Positions 17,487 to 27,115 of a stretch of 64,000 nt of DNA are shown here, piece after piece. This DNA comes from an uncultured Sinobacteraceae bacterium (GTDB lineage Bacteria; Pseudomonadota; Gammaproteobacteria; Nevskiales; Nevskiaceae), in assembly GCA_903822975.1 (NCBI GenBank), contig CAIJRD010000013.1, positions 62,001-126,000 on the forward strand, read 5' to 3'. Within the stretch, counting starts at the first letter, position 1. Every line of letters begins with the position of its first letter. Below the pieces are notes generated by a model that ran no database searches, was not told the DNA's origin, and saw nothing but the letters and a program-made list of their open reading frames with translations. A program made the translations under genes and the position numbers.

Positions 17487-17534
17487 CTTTAGTGTATTTC
17501 TGCGGACTACTTTGGATATTGCTAGATGATGCCA

Positions 17535-17622
17535 TGGTGCCTAGGGAGAGACTCGAACTCTCACGGGGGGCTGCCCCGGCGGATTTTGAGTCCGCTGCGT
17601 CTACCGATTCCGCCACCCAGGC
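17535..17622 (-). tRNA. tRNA-Leu (anticodon CAA)
   Basis: 88 bases including an encoded CCA. The acceptor stem is GCCTGGG with CCTAGGC (one G-U pair). The anticodon loop is CTCAAAA, giving CAA. The long variable arm (CCGGGGCAGCCCCCCG) and T arm GAGAGTTCGAGTCTCTC fit a class II leucine tRNA. Its 3' end faces the integrase and is the probable attachment site of the element to the left. Confidence 0.95.
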
Positions 17623-17719
17623 ATGGGCGGCGGATTATAGCGGGCTTGTCGCGGCGCGGTAGGAACCGATGTTGCCAAGAGCCCGAAGCCAGGCGGCGCG
17701 CGGGTACAATCGCCGCCCC

Positions 17720-18805
17720 ATGCGACGTTCAGACTTCCACTACGAGCTCCCAGACGAGCTGATTGCGCAGCAACCGCCGGAGCGACGCGGTGAATCCCGG
17801 CTGCTGTGCCTGGACGGCGACGCCGCGCTGGCGGACCGGACGATCCGCGATCTTCCGGCGCAACTCAGTGCCAGCGATCTGCTTGTCTTCAACGATACAC
17901 GCGTGATTCCGGCGCGCCTGTTCGGCGAAAAAGCCAGCGGTGGACGAGTCGAGATTCTGTTGGAGCGCCTGCTCGAAGGGCAACGCTTTCTGGCGCAGGT
18001 TCGCGCCAGCAAAGCATTGCGTCCCGACAGCGAGGTGCGCATCGATGGCTGCGACGACGTGCTGGTCGTTGAAGGCCGCGAGGAGCCGTTTTATCGGCTG
18101 CGCGTGAAGGGCGAAGGCGAGGTGCTCGCGCTGCTTGAGCGCGCCGGGCATGTTCCCTTGCCCCCGTATATTTCTCGCGCCGATGCACCTGCCGATCGCG
18201 AGCGCTACCAGACGATCTTTGCGCAGACGCCGGGCGCGGTGGCCGCACCCACGGCAGGGTTGCATTTCGATGCCGCCTTGCTCGAGGCCATTCGCGCGCG
18301 CGGCGCCCGCATCGAAACCTTGACCTTGCATGTGGGCGCCGGCACGTTCCAGCCGCTGCGGGTGGACGATATCGCCGAGCACCGCATGCACGCGGAGCGC
18401 TATTCGATTCCGGCCACGCTGGTCGATGCGTACGCGCAAACGCGCGCCGCCGGCGGACGCGTCGTCGCGATTGGTACGACCAGCGTGCGCGCGCTCGAAT
18501 CGGCCGCCGCGATCCTCGCGGAGCAAACGGGTGCGGCGCGCGGGTCCGCGCTACAAGCGGGGCCGGGCGAGACCCGCATCTTCATCACGCCCGGCTATCG
18601 CTTTGCGGCGGTCGATGCCTTGCTGACCAACTTCCATCTGCCGGAGAGCACGCTGTTGATGCTGGTGAGTGCGTTTGCCGGCCATGCGCGGGTGATGCAG
18701 GCGTACCAGCATGCGGTGCGCGAGCGCTACCGCTTCTTCAGCTATGGCGACGCGATGTGGTTACCGAAGCGCAGCGCCATCGATCCGCAGGCGCTGATCG
18801 TCTGA
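17720..18805 (+). CDS. queA: S-adenosylmethionine:tRNA ribosyltransferase-isomerase QueA
   Basis: This enzyme transfers and isomerises the ribose of S-adenosylmethionine onto 7-aminomethyl-7-deazaguanine in tRNA, giving epoxyqueuosine at the wobble position. The protein has 361 residues, normal for the family. It shows the N-terminal DFHYELPDELIAQQP, the LLVFNDTRVIPARL motif, TAGLHFD, HVGAGTFQP and the C-terminal TNFHLPESTLLMLVSAFAG. The ATG at 17720 starts the conserved sequence, and the open frame upstream to 17669 is ignored. The usual neighbour tgt is not downstream: a tandem repeat and the convergent moaB follow. Confidence 0.97.
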   Translation: MRRSDFHYELPDELIAQQPPERRGESRLLCLDGDAALADRTIRDLPAQLSASDLLVFNDTRVIPARLFGEKASGGRVEILLERLLEGQRFLAQVRASKALRPDSEVRIDGCDDVLVVEGREEPFYRLRVKGEGEVLALLERAGHVPLPPYISRADAPADRERYQTIFAQTPGAVAAPTAGLHFDAALLEAIRARGARIETLTLHVGAGTFQPLRVDDIAEHRMHAERYSIPATLVDAYAQTRAAGGRVVAIGTTSVRALESAAAILAEQTGAARGSALQAGPGETRIFITPGYRFAAVDALLTNFHLPESTLLMLVSAFAGHARVMQAYQHAVRERYRFFSYGDAMWLPKRSAIDPQALIV

Positions 18806-18814
18806 AGTTCGGAT

Positions 18815-18894
18815 GCTTGATCGCTTGATCGCTTGATCGCTTGATCGCCTGACGGTCTGACGGTCTGACCGTCTGACGGTCGGATCGCTTAATC
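18815..18894. repeat. 8-bp tandem repeat array after queA
   Basis: Ten contiguous octamers begin 10 bases after the queA stop. The first four are perfect GCTTGATC, followed by variants such as GCCTGACG, GTCTGACG, GTCTGACC, GTCGGATC and GCTTAATC. It contains the inverted repeat GACGGTC-T-GACCGTC. No unique spacers are present. Confidence 0.9.
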
Positions 18895-19000
18895 GGCGGA
18901 ACAGGCGGATTGAGCGGATTACGCTGACCAGGCAGAGCTGCCGGCCTCCGGGTTGTGCCCGACGCTGTAACCCGCAGCGTTAACCGATCGAAGCGAGCAC

Positions 19001-19540
19001 TCAGTCGCGCCGCGAAGTGCCTTTGGTTGCCGGACGATCCGCCGGTTCGCGCAGACGCGGCAACAGTTCCGCCAGATTGCAGGGGCGCGTTTCGGTGTTC
19101 AGCTGCGGACCAATGATCTTGTCCCAGCCGAGTTCGCAGGCGCCGCGCGATCCCGGCAGGCAGAACAGCAAGCGGCCATTGGCGCTGCCGGCGAGCGCGC
19201 GGGACTGCAGCGCCGAGGCGCCGATATCCGCGTACGAGAGCCAGCGGAACAGTTCGCCGAAGCCGTCGGTGATGCGCTCGAGCAGGGGCGTCACGGCTTC
19301 CGGAATCAGGTCGCGGCCGGTCAGGCCAGTGCCGCCGGTGGTGATGATGGCGTCGATGCCCGGCGTAATCAGCCAGTTGCTCAGACGCGCGCGGATCACG
19401 AAACGATCGTCGCTGCAGATTTCGCGCGCCGACAGCGTATGCCCGCTCGCCGCGATGCGTTCGACCAGCAGCTTGCCCGACTTGTCGTCTTCCAAGGTGC
19501 GAGTGTCTGAAACGGTGAGGACTGCAATGCCGAGCGCCAT
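19001..19540 (-). CDS. moaB: Molybdopterin adenylyltransferase-like protein MoaB
   Basis: A 179-residue MoaB/MogA-type protein of molybdenum cofactor synthesis, thought to adenylylate molybdopterin. It begins LGIAVLTVSDTRTLEDDKSG and carries the nucleotide-binding TTGGTGLTGRDLIPEA motif and FCLPGSRGACELGWDKI, all intact. The ATG at 19540 starts the conserved region; the 16 codons upstream are unlikely. The C-terminal 15 residues are basic and probably disordered. No other molybdenum-cofactor genes are in the window. It converges on queA across the octamer array. Confidence 0.92.
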   Translation of the reverse strand: MALGIAVLTVSDTRTLEDDKSGKLLVERIAASGHTLSAREICSDDRFVIRARLSNWLITPGIDAIITTGGTGLTGRDLIPEAVTPLLERITDGFGELFRWLSYADIGASALQSRALAGSANGRLLFCLPGSRGACELGWDKIIGPQLNTETRPCNLAELLPRLREPADRPATKGTSRRD

Positions 19541-19995
19541 GAGTGTCCTTGATCGGTAACGGCGCAGCCGCAGGTCAAGTGCCGCCACGGCGCGCAGAAG
19601 GGTCCAACTAGCTTAGCGCCTGCATCGTCGCGGCTGCCGAATCGTGCGGGCCGAGCACGGCTCGGCGCCGCACGGCAGCTGGCCATGGCGCTCGGGAGCG
19701 AGCGTAGAGGCGCGTCCGCGCGGCCAATCGACATTGGATTTATGGGCCAATGGGTTTGTGCGGATGTGCCTGACGCGCAGAAGAATTTTCGTTCGGCAGC
19801 GCCAGTTGCAGCCGGGCGAGGAACCAAGCGCGCGAAGCTGGACTCGTACTTGCGTCTGCCTGTCGGAACTTACCCCAGGATCAAGTTCCAGTTTCAGCTT
19901 GGGCGCCGGCCCATTCCAGCGGCCGGTCCGACGCAATGCCGCTACCCGGCCGATCCCCGTATAGTTAGTCGTTTGGACTTCCGAATTCTGTGAGC
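19541..19995. other. Divergent intergenic region between moaB and uvrA
   Basis: About 450 bases without a recognised gene. Short frames on both strands show no protein-like pattern. It must hold the promoters of moaB and uvrA, but I could not pick out a convincing one or a LexA box. Confidence 0.5.
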
Positions 19996-22833
19996 ATGGA
20001 TTTCATCCGCATCCGCGGTGCGCGTACGCACAATCTGAAGAACGTCTCGCTCGATCTGCCGCGCGACAAGCTGATCGTCATCACCGGCCTGTCCGGCTCG
20101 GGCAAATCGTCGCTGGCATTCGACACCTTGTATGCCGAAGGTCAGCGCCGATATGTCGAGTCGCTGTCGGCCTATGCGCGACAGTTTTTGTCGATGATGC
20201 AAAAGCCGGATGTCGATTCGATCGAAGGCCTGTCGCCGGCAATCTCGATCGAACAGAAATCGACGTCGCACAATCCGCGCTCCACCGTCGGCACCGTCAC
20301 CGAAATCTACGACTACCTGCGCCTGCTGTATGCGCGCGTCGGTGTGGCGTATTGCCCGAATCATCCGGAAGTCGCCCTCGAAGCGCAGAGCGTCGCGCAG
20401 ATGGTCGACCACGTGCTGGCCTTGCCGGCCGAATCGGCCTGGATGCTGCTCGCACCGGTAGTGCGTGGCCGCAAGGGCGAGCACGCCGAATGGTTCGAGC
20501 AGATGCGCGCGCAGGGCTTCGTGCGTGCACGCGTCGATGGCAAGGTGGTCGAGCTCGACGAAGCGCCCGTGCTGAACCGCAAGCTCAAGCACGATATCGA
20601 AATCGTCGTCGATCGCTTCAAGGTCCGGCCGGACATCAAGCAGCGCATCACCGAATCGTTCGAAACCGCGCTGCGCCTTTCGGATGGCCTCGCACTCGTC
20701 GCGCCCTACGGCGCGGGTGTCACCACGGCAACGCCGGACATCACCTTCTCCGCACGCATGGCCTGTCCGCACTGCGGCTATTCGCTGGAAGATCTCGAAC
20801 CCCGGCTGTTCTCGTTCAACAGCCCGACCGGTGCCTGCCCAACCTGCGACGGTCTCGGCATGCTGCAGGTGTTCGATCCCGAGCGCGTCGTCACGCATCC
20901 GGAGGCGAGCCTCGCCGATGGCGCCATCCGCGGCTGGGATCGGCGCAATGCCTATTACTGGGCACTGATCTCTTCGCTGGCCAAGCACTACAAGTTCGCC
21001 ACCGACGTGCCGTTCGAGAAGCTGGCCAAGAAGTTCCAGTCGGTGATTCTCAATGGCAGCGGCGAGGACAAGATCGCATTCGAATACGCCGACGAACGCG
21101 GCCGCACGGTCACCCGCTCGCATCGCTTCGAAGGTGTGCTACCGAATCTGGAGCGTCGATATAAGGAAACCGAGTCGCTGGCGGTACGCGAGGAGCTGTC
21201 GAAATACTTGTCCGACAAACCCTGCCCGGACTGTTCCGGCGAGCGCCTGAACCGCTCCGCGCGGCACGTATTCGTGGCCGAGCGCAGCCTGCCGCAGATC
21301 GTCGCACTCTCGGTGCGCGACGCCGAGGATTTCTTCAAGCAGATGCATCTGCCCGGACACAAGGGTGAGATCGCCGACAAGATCCTCAAGGAGATCTGCG
21401 CGCGTCTCGGCTTCCTCAACAACGTCGGCCTCGACTACTTGACGCTGTCGCGCTCGGCCGAAACCCTGTCCGGCGGCGAAGCCCAACGTATCCGGCTGGC
21501 CTCGCAGATCGGCGCCGGGCTGGTCGGCGTGATGTATGTGCTCGACGAGCCCTCGATCGGTCTGCATCAGCGCGACAACGAGCGCTTGCTGAAGACGCTG
21601 GTGCATCTGCGTGATCTCGGCAACACCGTGATCGTCGTCGAACACGATGAAGAAGCGATCCGCGCGGCCGACCATGTGGTCGACATCGGTCCCGGCGCCG
21701 GCGTACACGGTGGCCACATCATCGCGCAGGGCACGCCCAAGCAGATCGTCGCCAACAAGGATTCGATGACCGGCCGCTACCTTGCCGGTAGCGAGTCGGT
21801 GCCGGTGCCGAAGCAGCGTGTTGCGGCCGATCCGAAGAAGCAGATCGTGCTGCGCAATGCGCGCGGCAACAATCTGAAAAATGTCGACGCGCAGATTCCG
21901 GTGGGCCTGTTCACCTGCGTTACTGGTGTGTCCGGCTCGGGCAAGTCCACGCTGATCAACGACACCTTGCTCGGCTTTGCATTGCGCGCGCTGAACAATG
22001 CCGGAACGCGTCACGCTGCCTGCGATTCGATCGAAGGTCTCGAACATCTGGACAAGGTGATCGATATCGATCAATCGCCGATCGGCCGCACGCCGCGCAG
22101 TAATCCGGCCACGTATACCGGGCTGTTCACGCCGATTCGCGAACTGTTCGCACAGGTGCCGGAATCGCGCGCACGCGGCTACGAAGCCGGACGCTTCAGT
22201 TTCAACGTCAAGGGCGGTCGCTGCGAAACCTGCGAAGGCGATGGCGTAATCAAAGTCGAGATGCACTTCCTGCCAGACGTGTACGTGACTTGCGATACCT
22301 GCAAGGGCCGCCGCTACAACCGCGAGACCTTGGAGATCCGCTACAAGGGCAAGGGTATCGACGAAGTGCTCGGCATGACGGTCGAAGACGGCCTGGCCTT
22401 CTTCAAGGCGGTGCCGGCACTCGCGCGCAAACTCGAAACCCTGATGGACGTCGGCCTCAGCTACATCACGCTCGGCCAGAACGCCACCACGCTGTCCGGT
22501 GGCGAAGCGCAGCGCATCAAGTTGGCCAAGGAACTCAGCCGGCGCGATACCGGGCAGACGCTGTACATCCTCGACGAACCGACCACGGGCCTGCATTTCC
22601 ACGACGTCGCGCAGTTACTCAAGGTGCTGGAGCGTCTGCGTGATGCGGGCAATACGGTGGTGGTCATCGAGCACAATCTCGACGTGATCAAGCGTGCGGA
22701 CTGGATCATCGATCTCGGCCCCGAAGGTGGCAGCGGCGGCGGCGAGATCATCGCCAGTGGCACGCCGGAAGCAATCGCCAAGAACAAACGCTCGCACACC
22801 GGACGCTTCCTGAAGCCCTTGCTGGCAGGCTGA
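19996..22833 (+). CDS. uvrA: Excinuclease ABC subunit A (UvrA)
   Basis: The damage-recognition ATPase of nucleotide excision repair, 945 residues, full length. It has two ABC ATPase modules: Walker [10 protein letters not shown] near the N-terminus and GVSGSGKST in the middle, signature motifs [12 protein letters not shown] and [12 protein letters not shown], and Walker B segments [12 protein letters not shown] and [12 protein letters not shown]. Zinc-binding cysteines appear as CPHCGY/CPTCDG, CPDCSG and CETCEG/CDTCKG. A GTG at 19990 would add two residues. No ribosome site stands out. It is transcribed alone. Confidence 0.98.
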   Translation: MDFIRIRGARTHNLKNVSLDLPRDKLIVITGLSGSGKSSLAFDTLYAEGQRRYVESLSAYARQFLSMMQKPDVDSIEGLSPAISIEQKSTSHNPRSTVGTVTEIYDYLRLLYARVGVAYCPNHPEVALEAQSVAQMVDHVLALPAESAWMLLAPVVRGRKGEHAEWFEQMRAQGFVRARVDGKVVELDEAPVLNRKLKHDIEIVVDRFKVRPDIKQRITESFETALRLSDGLALVAPYGAGVTTATPDITFSARMACPHCGYSLEDLEPRLFSFNSPTGACPTCDGLGMLQVFDPERVVTHPEASLADGAIRGWDRRNAYYWALISSLAKHYKFATDVPFEKLAKKFQSVILNGSGEDKIAFEYADERGRTVTRSHRFEGVLPNLERRYKETESLAVREELSKYLSDKPCPDCSGERLNRSARHVFVAERSLPQIVALSVRDAEDFFKQMHLPGHKGEIADKILKEICARLGFLNNVGLDYLTLSRSAETLSGGEAQRIRLASQIGAGLVGVMYVLDEPSIGLHQRDNERLLKTLVHLRDLGNTVIVVEHDEEAIRAADHVVDIGPGAGVHGGHIIAQGTPKQIVANKDSMTGRYLAGSESVPVPKQRVAADPKKQIVLRNARGNNLKNVDAQIPVGLFTCVTGVSGSGKSTLINDTLLGFALRALNNAGTRHAACDSIEGLEHLDKVIDIDQSPIGRTPRSNPATYTGLFTPIRELFAQVPESRARGYEAGRFSFNVKGGRCETCEGDGVIKVEMHFLPDVYVTCDTCKGRRYNRETLEIRYKGKGIDEVLGMTVEDGLAFFKAVPALARKLETLMDVGLSYITLGQNATTLSGGEAQRIKLAKELSRRDTGQTLYILDEPTTGLHFHDVAQLLKVLERLRDAGNTVVVIEHNLDVIKRADWIIDLGPEGGSGGGEIIASGTPEAIAKNKRSHTGRFLKPLLAG

Positions 22834-23147
22834 TAGCCGATTCGAGCGCAGCGCCTGCGATGCGGCAAGCACATCGCCGGGGCATCGCGCGGCAACGAAT
22901 TTGCATGAGCTAATACCAATCGGCAGCGATCAAACGACGTTGATCGTAGCGCTTGACTTTGGCCGGGTGTTCGCTGCTACAGTCGGGCCGTCGCGTTGGC
23001 ATCGAGTTGTCAGGGAGTCGCGGTTGCACTAACCATTTCGGAAAATTATTTCGCTCGGTCAGGGAAGACGAAAGCGTGTTCGTGCGCGTGAGCGCTGCTC
23101 GAAAACAGCTTGGTGTTGCGCTTTAAACCATCTAGGAGCTTTGCGAA
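22834..23147. other. Intergenic region before the first S53 protease
   Basis: About 314 bases without a gene. It contains TTGACT at 22953-22958 and TACAGT at 22978-22983, a possible sigma70 promoter though with a long 19-base spacer. TAGGAG lies 11 bases before the protease start. Confidence 0.4.
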
Positions 23148-24842
23148 ATGAACTCGAAGCAGTTTGTAGGCAAGTTGCGTCCTCTGATTCACAGCACCAC
23201 CTTCAAGTTGAGCTTGACCGCACTGGCGATCGCCAGTGGCTCGGCACAAGCCGCCGGACTCAATGTTCGGAGTTGGGCGGCAACCCAAACCCAGGCCCAT
23301 CCGCTCGCGGCAATCGTTGCCGCCAGCGACGCGCTCAGCGCCGGCGAACCCGTCAGCATCACCGTCGCCCTGAAGCCGCGCGATAGCGCCGGACTCGATG
23401 CGTTTCTGAACGCGCAGAAGACCCCGGGCAGTCCCGCTTACGGTGCCTTGCTCACACCCGAACAGTTCACCGCCGACTACGCACCCACCGCCGCACAGGC
23501 GCAGGCGGTTGCCGATCACCTGAGTGCGGCCGGCTTTCGCAACATCGTGATCGCGCCGAACCGACTGCTGATCACCGCCGACGGCAGTGCCGCAACCGCA
23601 CTGGCTGCGTTCAATACGCCGCTGTCGCATGTGGATATCGGCGGCCGCCGCGCGATCATCAACCTGCGCGGTCCGCAGGTGCCCGCCGAGCTGGGCGGCG
23701 TCGTGCAATCGGTGCTGGGTCTGCAGACCGCCGACCTCGCGCATACGATGCTGCAGCATGCCGATCATGTGAACGCGGGCAACGTACAGTCCGCTGCCTC
23801 GGTGGATGCCGCTGCGAAAACGCAGGCGGCGCACGGCTTCAACCCGACCGTGTTCCCGACGATCTATCACGCCGGCACGACGCCGACAGCTTCGGCAACC
23901 ACGGTGGCGATCATCGCCGAGGGCAATCTGACGCCGACCTTGACCGATCTGAAAACCTTCGAAAGCAACAACGGCATTACGCCGGTGACCACGTCGGTGG
24001 TGAAGACCGGGGCTTCGAGCAGCGACACCAGCGGCATCGACGAATGGGACCTCGACAGCCAGGACATCGTCGGCATCACCGGCGGCAAGGTCGCTTCGCT
24101 GATCTTCTACGACGCGCCGTCGCTGAATAATTCGGACCTCACCACCGAGTTCAATCGCGTGGTCACCGACAACCTCGCCAAGGTCATCAACGTCTCGCTC
24201 GGCGAGTGCGAGACCTCCGCCAACAGCGATGGCTCGCTGGCGGCCGACGATACGATCTTCAAGCAGGCGGTCGCGCAGGGTCAGACCTTCGTTGTGTCGG
24301 CGGGCGATTCCGGCTCCAACGAATGCACCTCGAGCAAGACCGGCACCACACCGAGTTCGCCGGCCAGTTCGCCGTACGTTGTTGCCGCCGGCGGCACCAC
24401 TTTGCTGGCGACGTCCACCAATACTTACAGCAGCGAAACGGTCTGGAGCGGCACCGGCGGCAGCGCGAGCAAAATCGAAGCGCAGCCGACCTGGCAGAAC
24501 GGCTACGTGCCGAGCACCACCAAGCGCGGCGTTTCCGATATCGGATTCGATGCCGATCCGAACAGCGGTGCGATCGTGATCGTCAGTGGCAAGAGCACGC
24601 AGATCGGCGGCACCAGCCTCGCAGCACCCTTGTTCACCGGGGCTTGGGCACGCATCGAGAGCTCGCACAGCAATGCCCTGGGCTTCGCTGCACCGCTGAT
24701 CTACTCGGCTTACGGCAAGTCGAAGACGCCGTTCCACGACGTCACCAGCGGTTCCAACGGCGCCTACGTCGGCAAGGTCGGCTGGGATTACCCCACCGGC
24801 TTCGGCAGCTTCGACATCCAGGCGCTGAACGCCGCGTTGTAA
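23148..24842 (+). CDS. Secreted S53 serine-carboxyl peptidase (xanthomonalisin-like), copy 1
   Basis: A 564-residue acid-type endopeptidase of the sedolisin family. It has a signal peptide (cleavage near GSAQAA at about 36), an activation prodomain (about 45-200, KTPGSPAYGALLTPEQF) and the catalytic domain. The catalytic residues appear as E299 and D303 (DEWDLD), oxyanion D387 (SAGDSGS) and S490 (GGTSLAAP). The C-terminal calcium site is at HDVTSGSNGAY and GWDYPTGFGS. Two cysteines (GECETS, NECTSS) probably form a disulphide. The enzyme would be exported and self-processed at low pH. The ATG follows TAGGAG. A paralogue lies just downstream. Confidence 0.95.
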   Translation: MNSKQFVGKLRPLIHSTTFKLSLTALAIASGSAQAAGLNVRSWAATQTQAHPLAAIVAASDALSAGEPVSITVALKPRDSAGLDAFLNAQKTPGSPAYGALLTPEQFTADYAPTAAQAQAVADHLSAAGFRNIVIAPNRLLITADGSAATALAAFNTPLSHVDIGGRRAIINLRGPQVPAELGGVVQSVLGLQTADLAHTMLQHADHVNAGNVQSAASVDAAAKTQAAHGFNPTVFPTIYHAGTTPTASATTVAIIAEGNLTPTLTDLKTFESNNGITPVTTSVVKTGASSSDTSGIDEWDLDSQDIVGITGGKVASLIFYDAPSLNNSDLTTEFNRVVTDNLAKVINVSLGECETSANSDGSLAADDTIFKQAVAQGQTFVVSAGDSGSNECTSSKTGTTPSSPASSPYVVAAGGTTLLATSTNTYSSETVWSGTGGSASKIEAQPTWQNGYVPSTTKRGVSDIGFDADPNSGAIVIVSGKSTQIGGTSLAAPLFTGAWARIESSHSNALGFAAPLIYSAYGKSKTPFHDVTSGSNGAYVGKVGWDYPTGFGSFDIQALNAAL

Positions 24843-24909
24843 GTTCGCGCTGATCGGCACGGACTTGGCAGCTGTGCGTCGTCGCGCAGGTCCATCGTGC
24901 GGCGATAAC

Positions 24910-24941
24910 CGGGGTCGATCCTGAGCGATCGGCCCCGTTTT
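24910..24941 (+). terminator. Rho-independent terminator after the first protease
   Basis: An 11-bp stem CGGGGTCGATC with GATCGGCCCCG (one G-U pair), a six-base loop and a following TTTT. It separates the two protease genes. Confidence 0.8.
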
Positions 24942-25194
24942 GTCCGCATTCGATGTTGCGTGCCGATCCGGCGGAGCGCTTGCTTCGATGCATCGCTGCC
25001 GTCGATCGGTTCAACCTGCGAGGCCTGCGCCTTGGCATTACATGCTCGCCGCATGGCGCCTGAAGTCGGAGCCGATCGGTCGGTGTGATCGACCAACGGC
25101 AGTTGCGTTTCGCCGGTCGGCTGAATCAGCATTCAAGCGTCGGCGTTGCTATCGCCACTTCACAATCAATCTTGCCCCAGCTCGGGAGTTATTC

Positions 25195-26901
25195 ATGCAA
25201 ACAGGGAAATCGTTTTCGAAGTCTGCTTCGAACAGCGTCGTTCGCAACAAGCGCGCGTCGCTTGCGCTGCTGGCGCTGCTGTCTGTCGCCGCTGCACAGT
25301 CCGCGTCTGCGGCCAGTGGCGCGTGGACAACCAAGGCATCCGCACTGTCGCCGGAGAACGTCACCGCACGCGGACTGCTCGCGGCCGGCGAACCGGTGCA
25401 TGTTGCGGTCAGCTTGCTGGTCCGCAACAAGTCGGAATTCGACGCGCTGGTGCGCGAAGTGGCGCGTCCCGGCAGTCCGGCCTATGGACGCGTGCTGAGC
25501 AGCGCGCAGTTCCTCGATCGTTACGCGCCGACCGATGCGCAGGCGCAGGCGGTTGCCGCACACCTGCGTAGCGCCGGCTTCAGCAATGTCGAAATCGCGC
25601 CGAACCGTTTGTTGATCAGCGCGGATGGATCTGCTGGCAGCGTGCGCAATGCCTTCCGCACTGCACTCGGTCGCTTCGAGCGCAGCGACGGTCGCAGCGG
25701 CATCGTCAACACCGAGGATGTGCAAGTGCCTGCAGCACTCGGCGGCATCGTGCAGTCGGTGCTCGGCCTGCAGACGCTGGAAGAATTCCACACGCTGTCG
25801 CAGCGGGTCGAAACGCAGTCGGCGCCCTTGGTGGGCACCTTCGCCACCACTGCGGCGAAAGGCTTCAATCCGACCGCGTTCCCCGTGGCGTACGGCGTCG
25901 GCAACACGCCGAGCGCGGCCAGCACCACGGTCGGCATCATCTCCGAGGGTTTGCTGACGCAGACGGTCACCGATCTGCGCACCTTCGAAGCGGCGAACGC
26001 GCTGCCGGTGATTCCGGTGTCGATCGTGCAGGTCGGTGCCAGCAGCACCGATACCAGCGGCATCGACGAATGGAACCTGGACAGCCAGGACATTCAGGCG
26101 ATGGCGGGCGGCAGCCTTGCCGGCATGATCTTCTACGACACCACGTCGCTGAGTAATGCCAACATCACCGCGGCCTACAACAAGGCGGTTACCGACAACG
26201 CGGCCAAGGTCATCAACGTGTCGTTGGGCGAGTGCGAAACCTCGGCGAAGAGCGACGGCACGGCCGCCGCCGACGACCAGATTTTCCAGATCGCCATCGC
26301 ACAAGGGCAAACGTTCTCGGTGTCGACCGGCGACTCCGGTTCGCACGAGTGTTCGGTGCTACTGAAACTGAAGAGCAATACCAAGCAGAGCTATCCGGCA
26401 GTGTCACCGAACGTTGTCGCGGTTGGCGGCACCTCGCTGTACACCACGGCGGCCGGTGCTTATTCGAGCGAGAGCGCCTGGAGCGGCGGCGGTGGCGGAC
26501 CGAGCACGATCGAAGCCAAGCCGAGCTACCAGAACGCGGTGGTGTCGGGCGCGCAGCGCGGCGTGCCGGATATTTCGCTGGATGCCGATCCGAATACGGG
26601 CGCCATCATCACGGTCAACGGCAAGCAGGTACAGGTGGGCGGCACCAGCCTGGCGTCGCCGCTGTTCGTCGGTGTGTTCGCGCGGCTTCAGAGTGCCAAT
26701 GGCAATACGCTGGTGTTCCCGAATCCGGCGTTCTACCAGTACCTGCCGACGCAGCCGAGCCTGATCCACGACGTGACCACCGGCAACAACGGACCCAATG
26801 GCGCGTATAACGCGGGCGCAGGCTGGGATTACGCCACCGGCTTCGGCAGTCCGATCATCGCCAGTCTCGCCAGCTTCGTTGCGGCCACACCCGGCTTTTG
26901 A
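25195..26901 (+). CDS. Secreted S53 serine-carboxyl peptidase (xanthomonalisin-like), copy 2
   Basis: A 568-residue paralogue of the protease at 23148-24842 with the same architecture: signal peptide (about 1-39, SLALLALLSVAAAQSASA), prodomain (about 45-205) and catalytic domain. Catalytic residues are E292 and D296 (DEWNLD), D380 (STGDSGS) and S485 (GGTSLASP). The calcium site is HDVTTGNNGPNG with GWDYATGFGS. The ATG at 25195 is chosen because it starts the signal peptide after CGGGAG; the frame is open for another 85 codons that look non-coding. Its own terminator follows, so both copies can be expressed separately. Confidence 0.95.
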   Translation: MQTGKSFSKSASNSVVRNKRASLALLALLSVAAAQSASAASGAWTTKASALSPENVTARGLLAAGEPVHVAVSLLVRNKSEFDALVREVARPGSPAYGRVLSSAQFLDRYAPTDAQAQAVAAHLRSAGFSNVEIAPNRLLISADGSAGSVRNAFRTALGRFERSDGRSGIVNTEDVQVPAALGGIVQSVLGLQTLEEFHTLSQRVETQSAPLVGTFATTAAKGFNPTAFPVAYGVGNTPSAASTTVGIISEGLLTQTVTDLRTFEAANALPVIPVSIVQVGASSTDTSGIDEWNLDSQDIQAMAGGSLAGMIFYDTTSLSNANITAAYNKAVTDNAAKVINVSLGECETSAKSDGTAAADDQIFQIAIAQGQTFSVSTGDSGSHECSVLLKLKSNTKQSYPAVSPNVVAVGGTSLYTTAAGAYSSESAWSGGGGGPSTIEAKPSYQNAVVSGAQRGVPDISLDADPNTGAIITVNGKQVQVGGTSLASPLFVGVFARLQSANGNTLVFPNPAFYQYLPTQPSLIHDVTTGNNGPNGAYNAGAGWDYATGFGSPIIASLASFVAATPGF

Positions 26902-26943
26902 TTTTTAACCGAGCGGCTGGCGCCACTTAAAGGCGTCGTTACG

Positions 26944-26981
26944 AATCCGCAGGCCGAATGATCATCGGCCTGCGGATTTTT
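26944..26981 (+). terminator. Rho-independent terminator after the second protease
   Basis: AATCCGCAGGCCGA pairs with TCGGCCTGCGGATT around a short loop, followed by a T run. Confidence 0.85.
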
Positions 26982-27115
26982 GTGTGCAGCGCTTGCTAGA
27001 TTCGCCGCGCTAGAGAATCGTCGCTCGCCGTTGTAGCGCGATCGGTTACCGGTCTATCAAGTGCAGTTGATTGCGCTGCTGCGACCGAGCTCCCCGCGAC
27101 GCGCAGGCGTTCGTA

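Noticed and set aside
18815..18894. Octamer array considered as a CRISPR or phage-type repeat
   Set aside because: Units are contiguous with no spacers, and no cas genes are near.
19685..19993. 102-codon frame upstream of uvrA
   Set aside because: It runs into the uvrA start, lacks a ribosome site and matches no pattern I know.
19942..22602. Long antisense frames inside uvrA (up to 487 codons)
   Set aside because: They mirror codon structure of a GC-rich gene, have no protein-like motifs, and uvrA is complete on the plus strand.
24940..25194. 85-codon N-terminal extension of the second S53 protease
   Set aside because: It runs through the terminator of the previous gene and would bury the signal peptide.
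23046..26346. Long minus-strand frames across both S53 proteases (604 and 385 codons)
   Set aside because: These are shadows of the protease genes: Arg/Gly/His-rich composition, no domain, no ribosome site.
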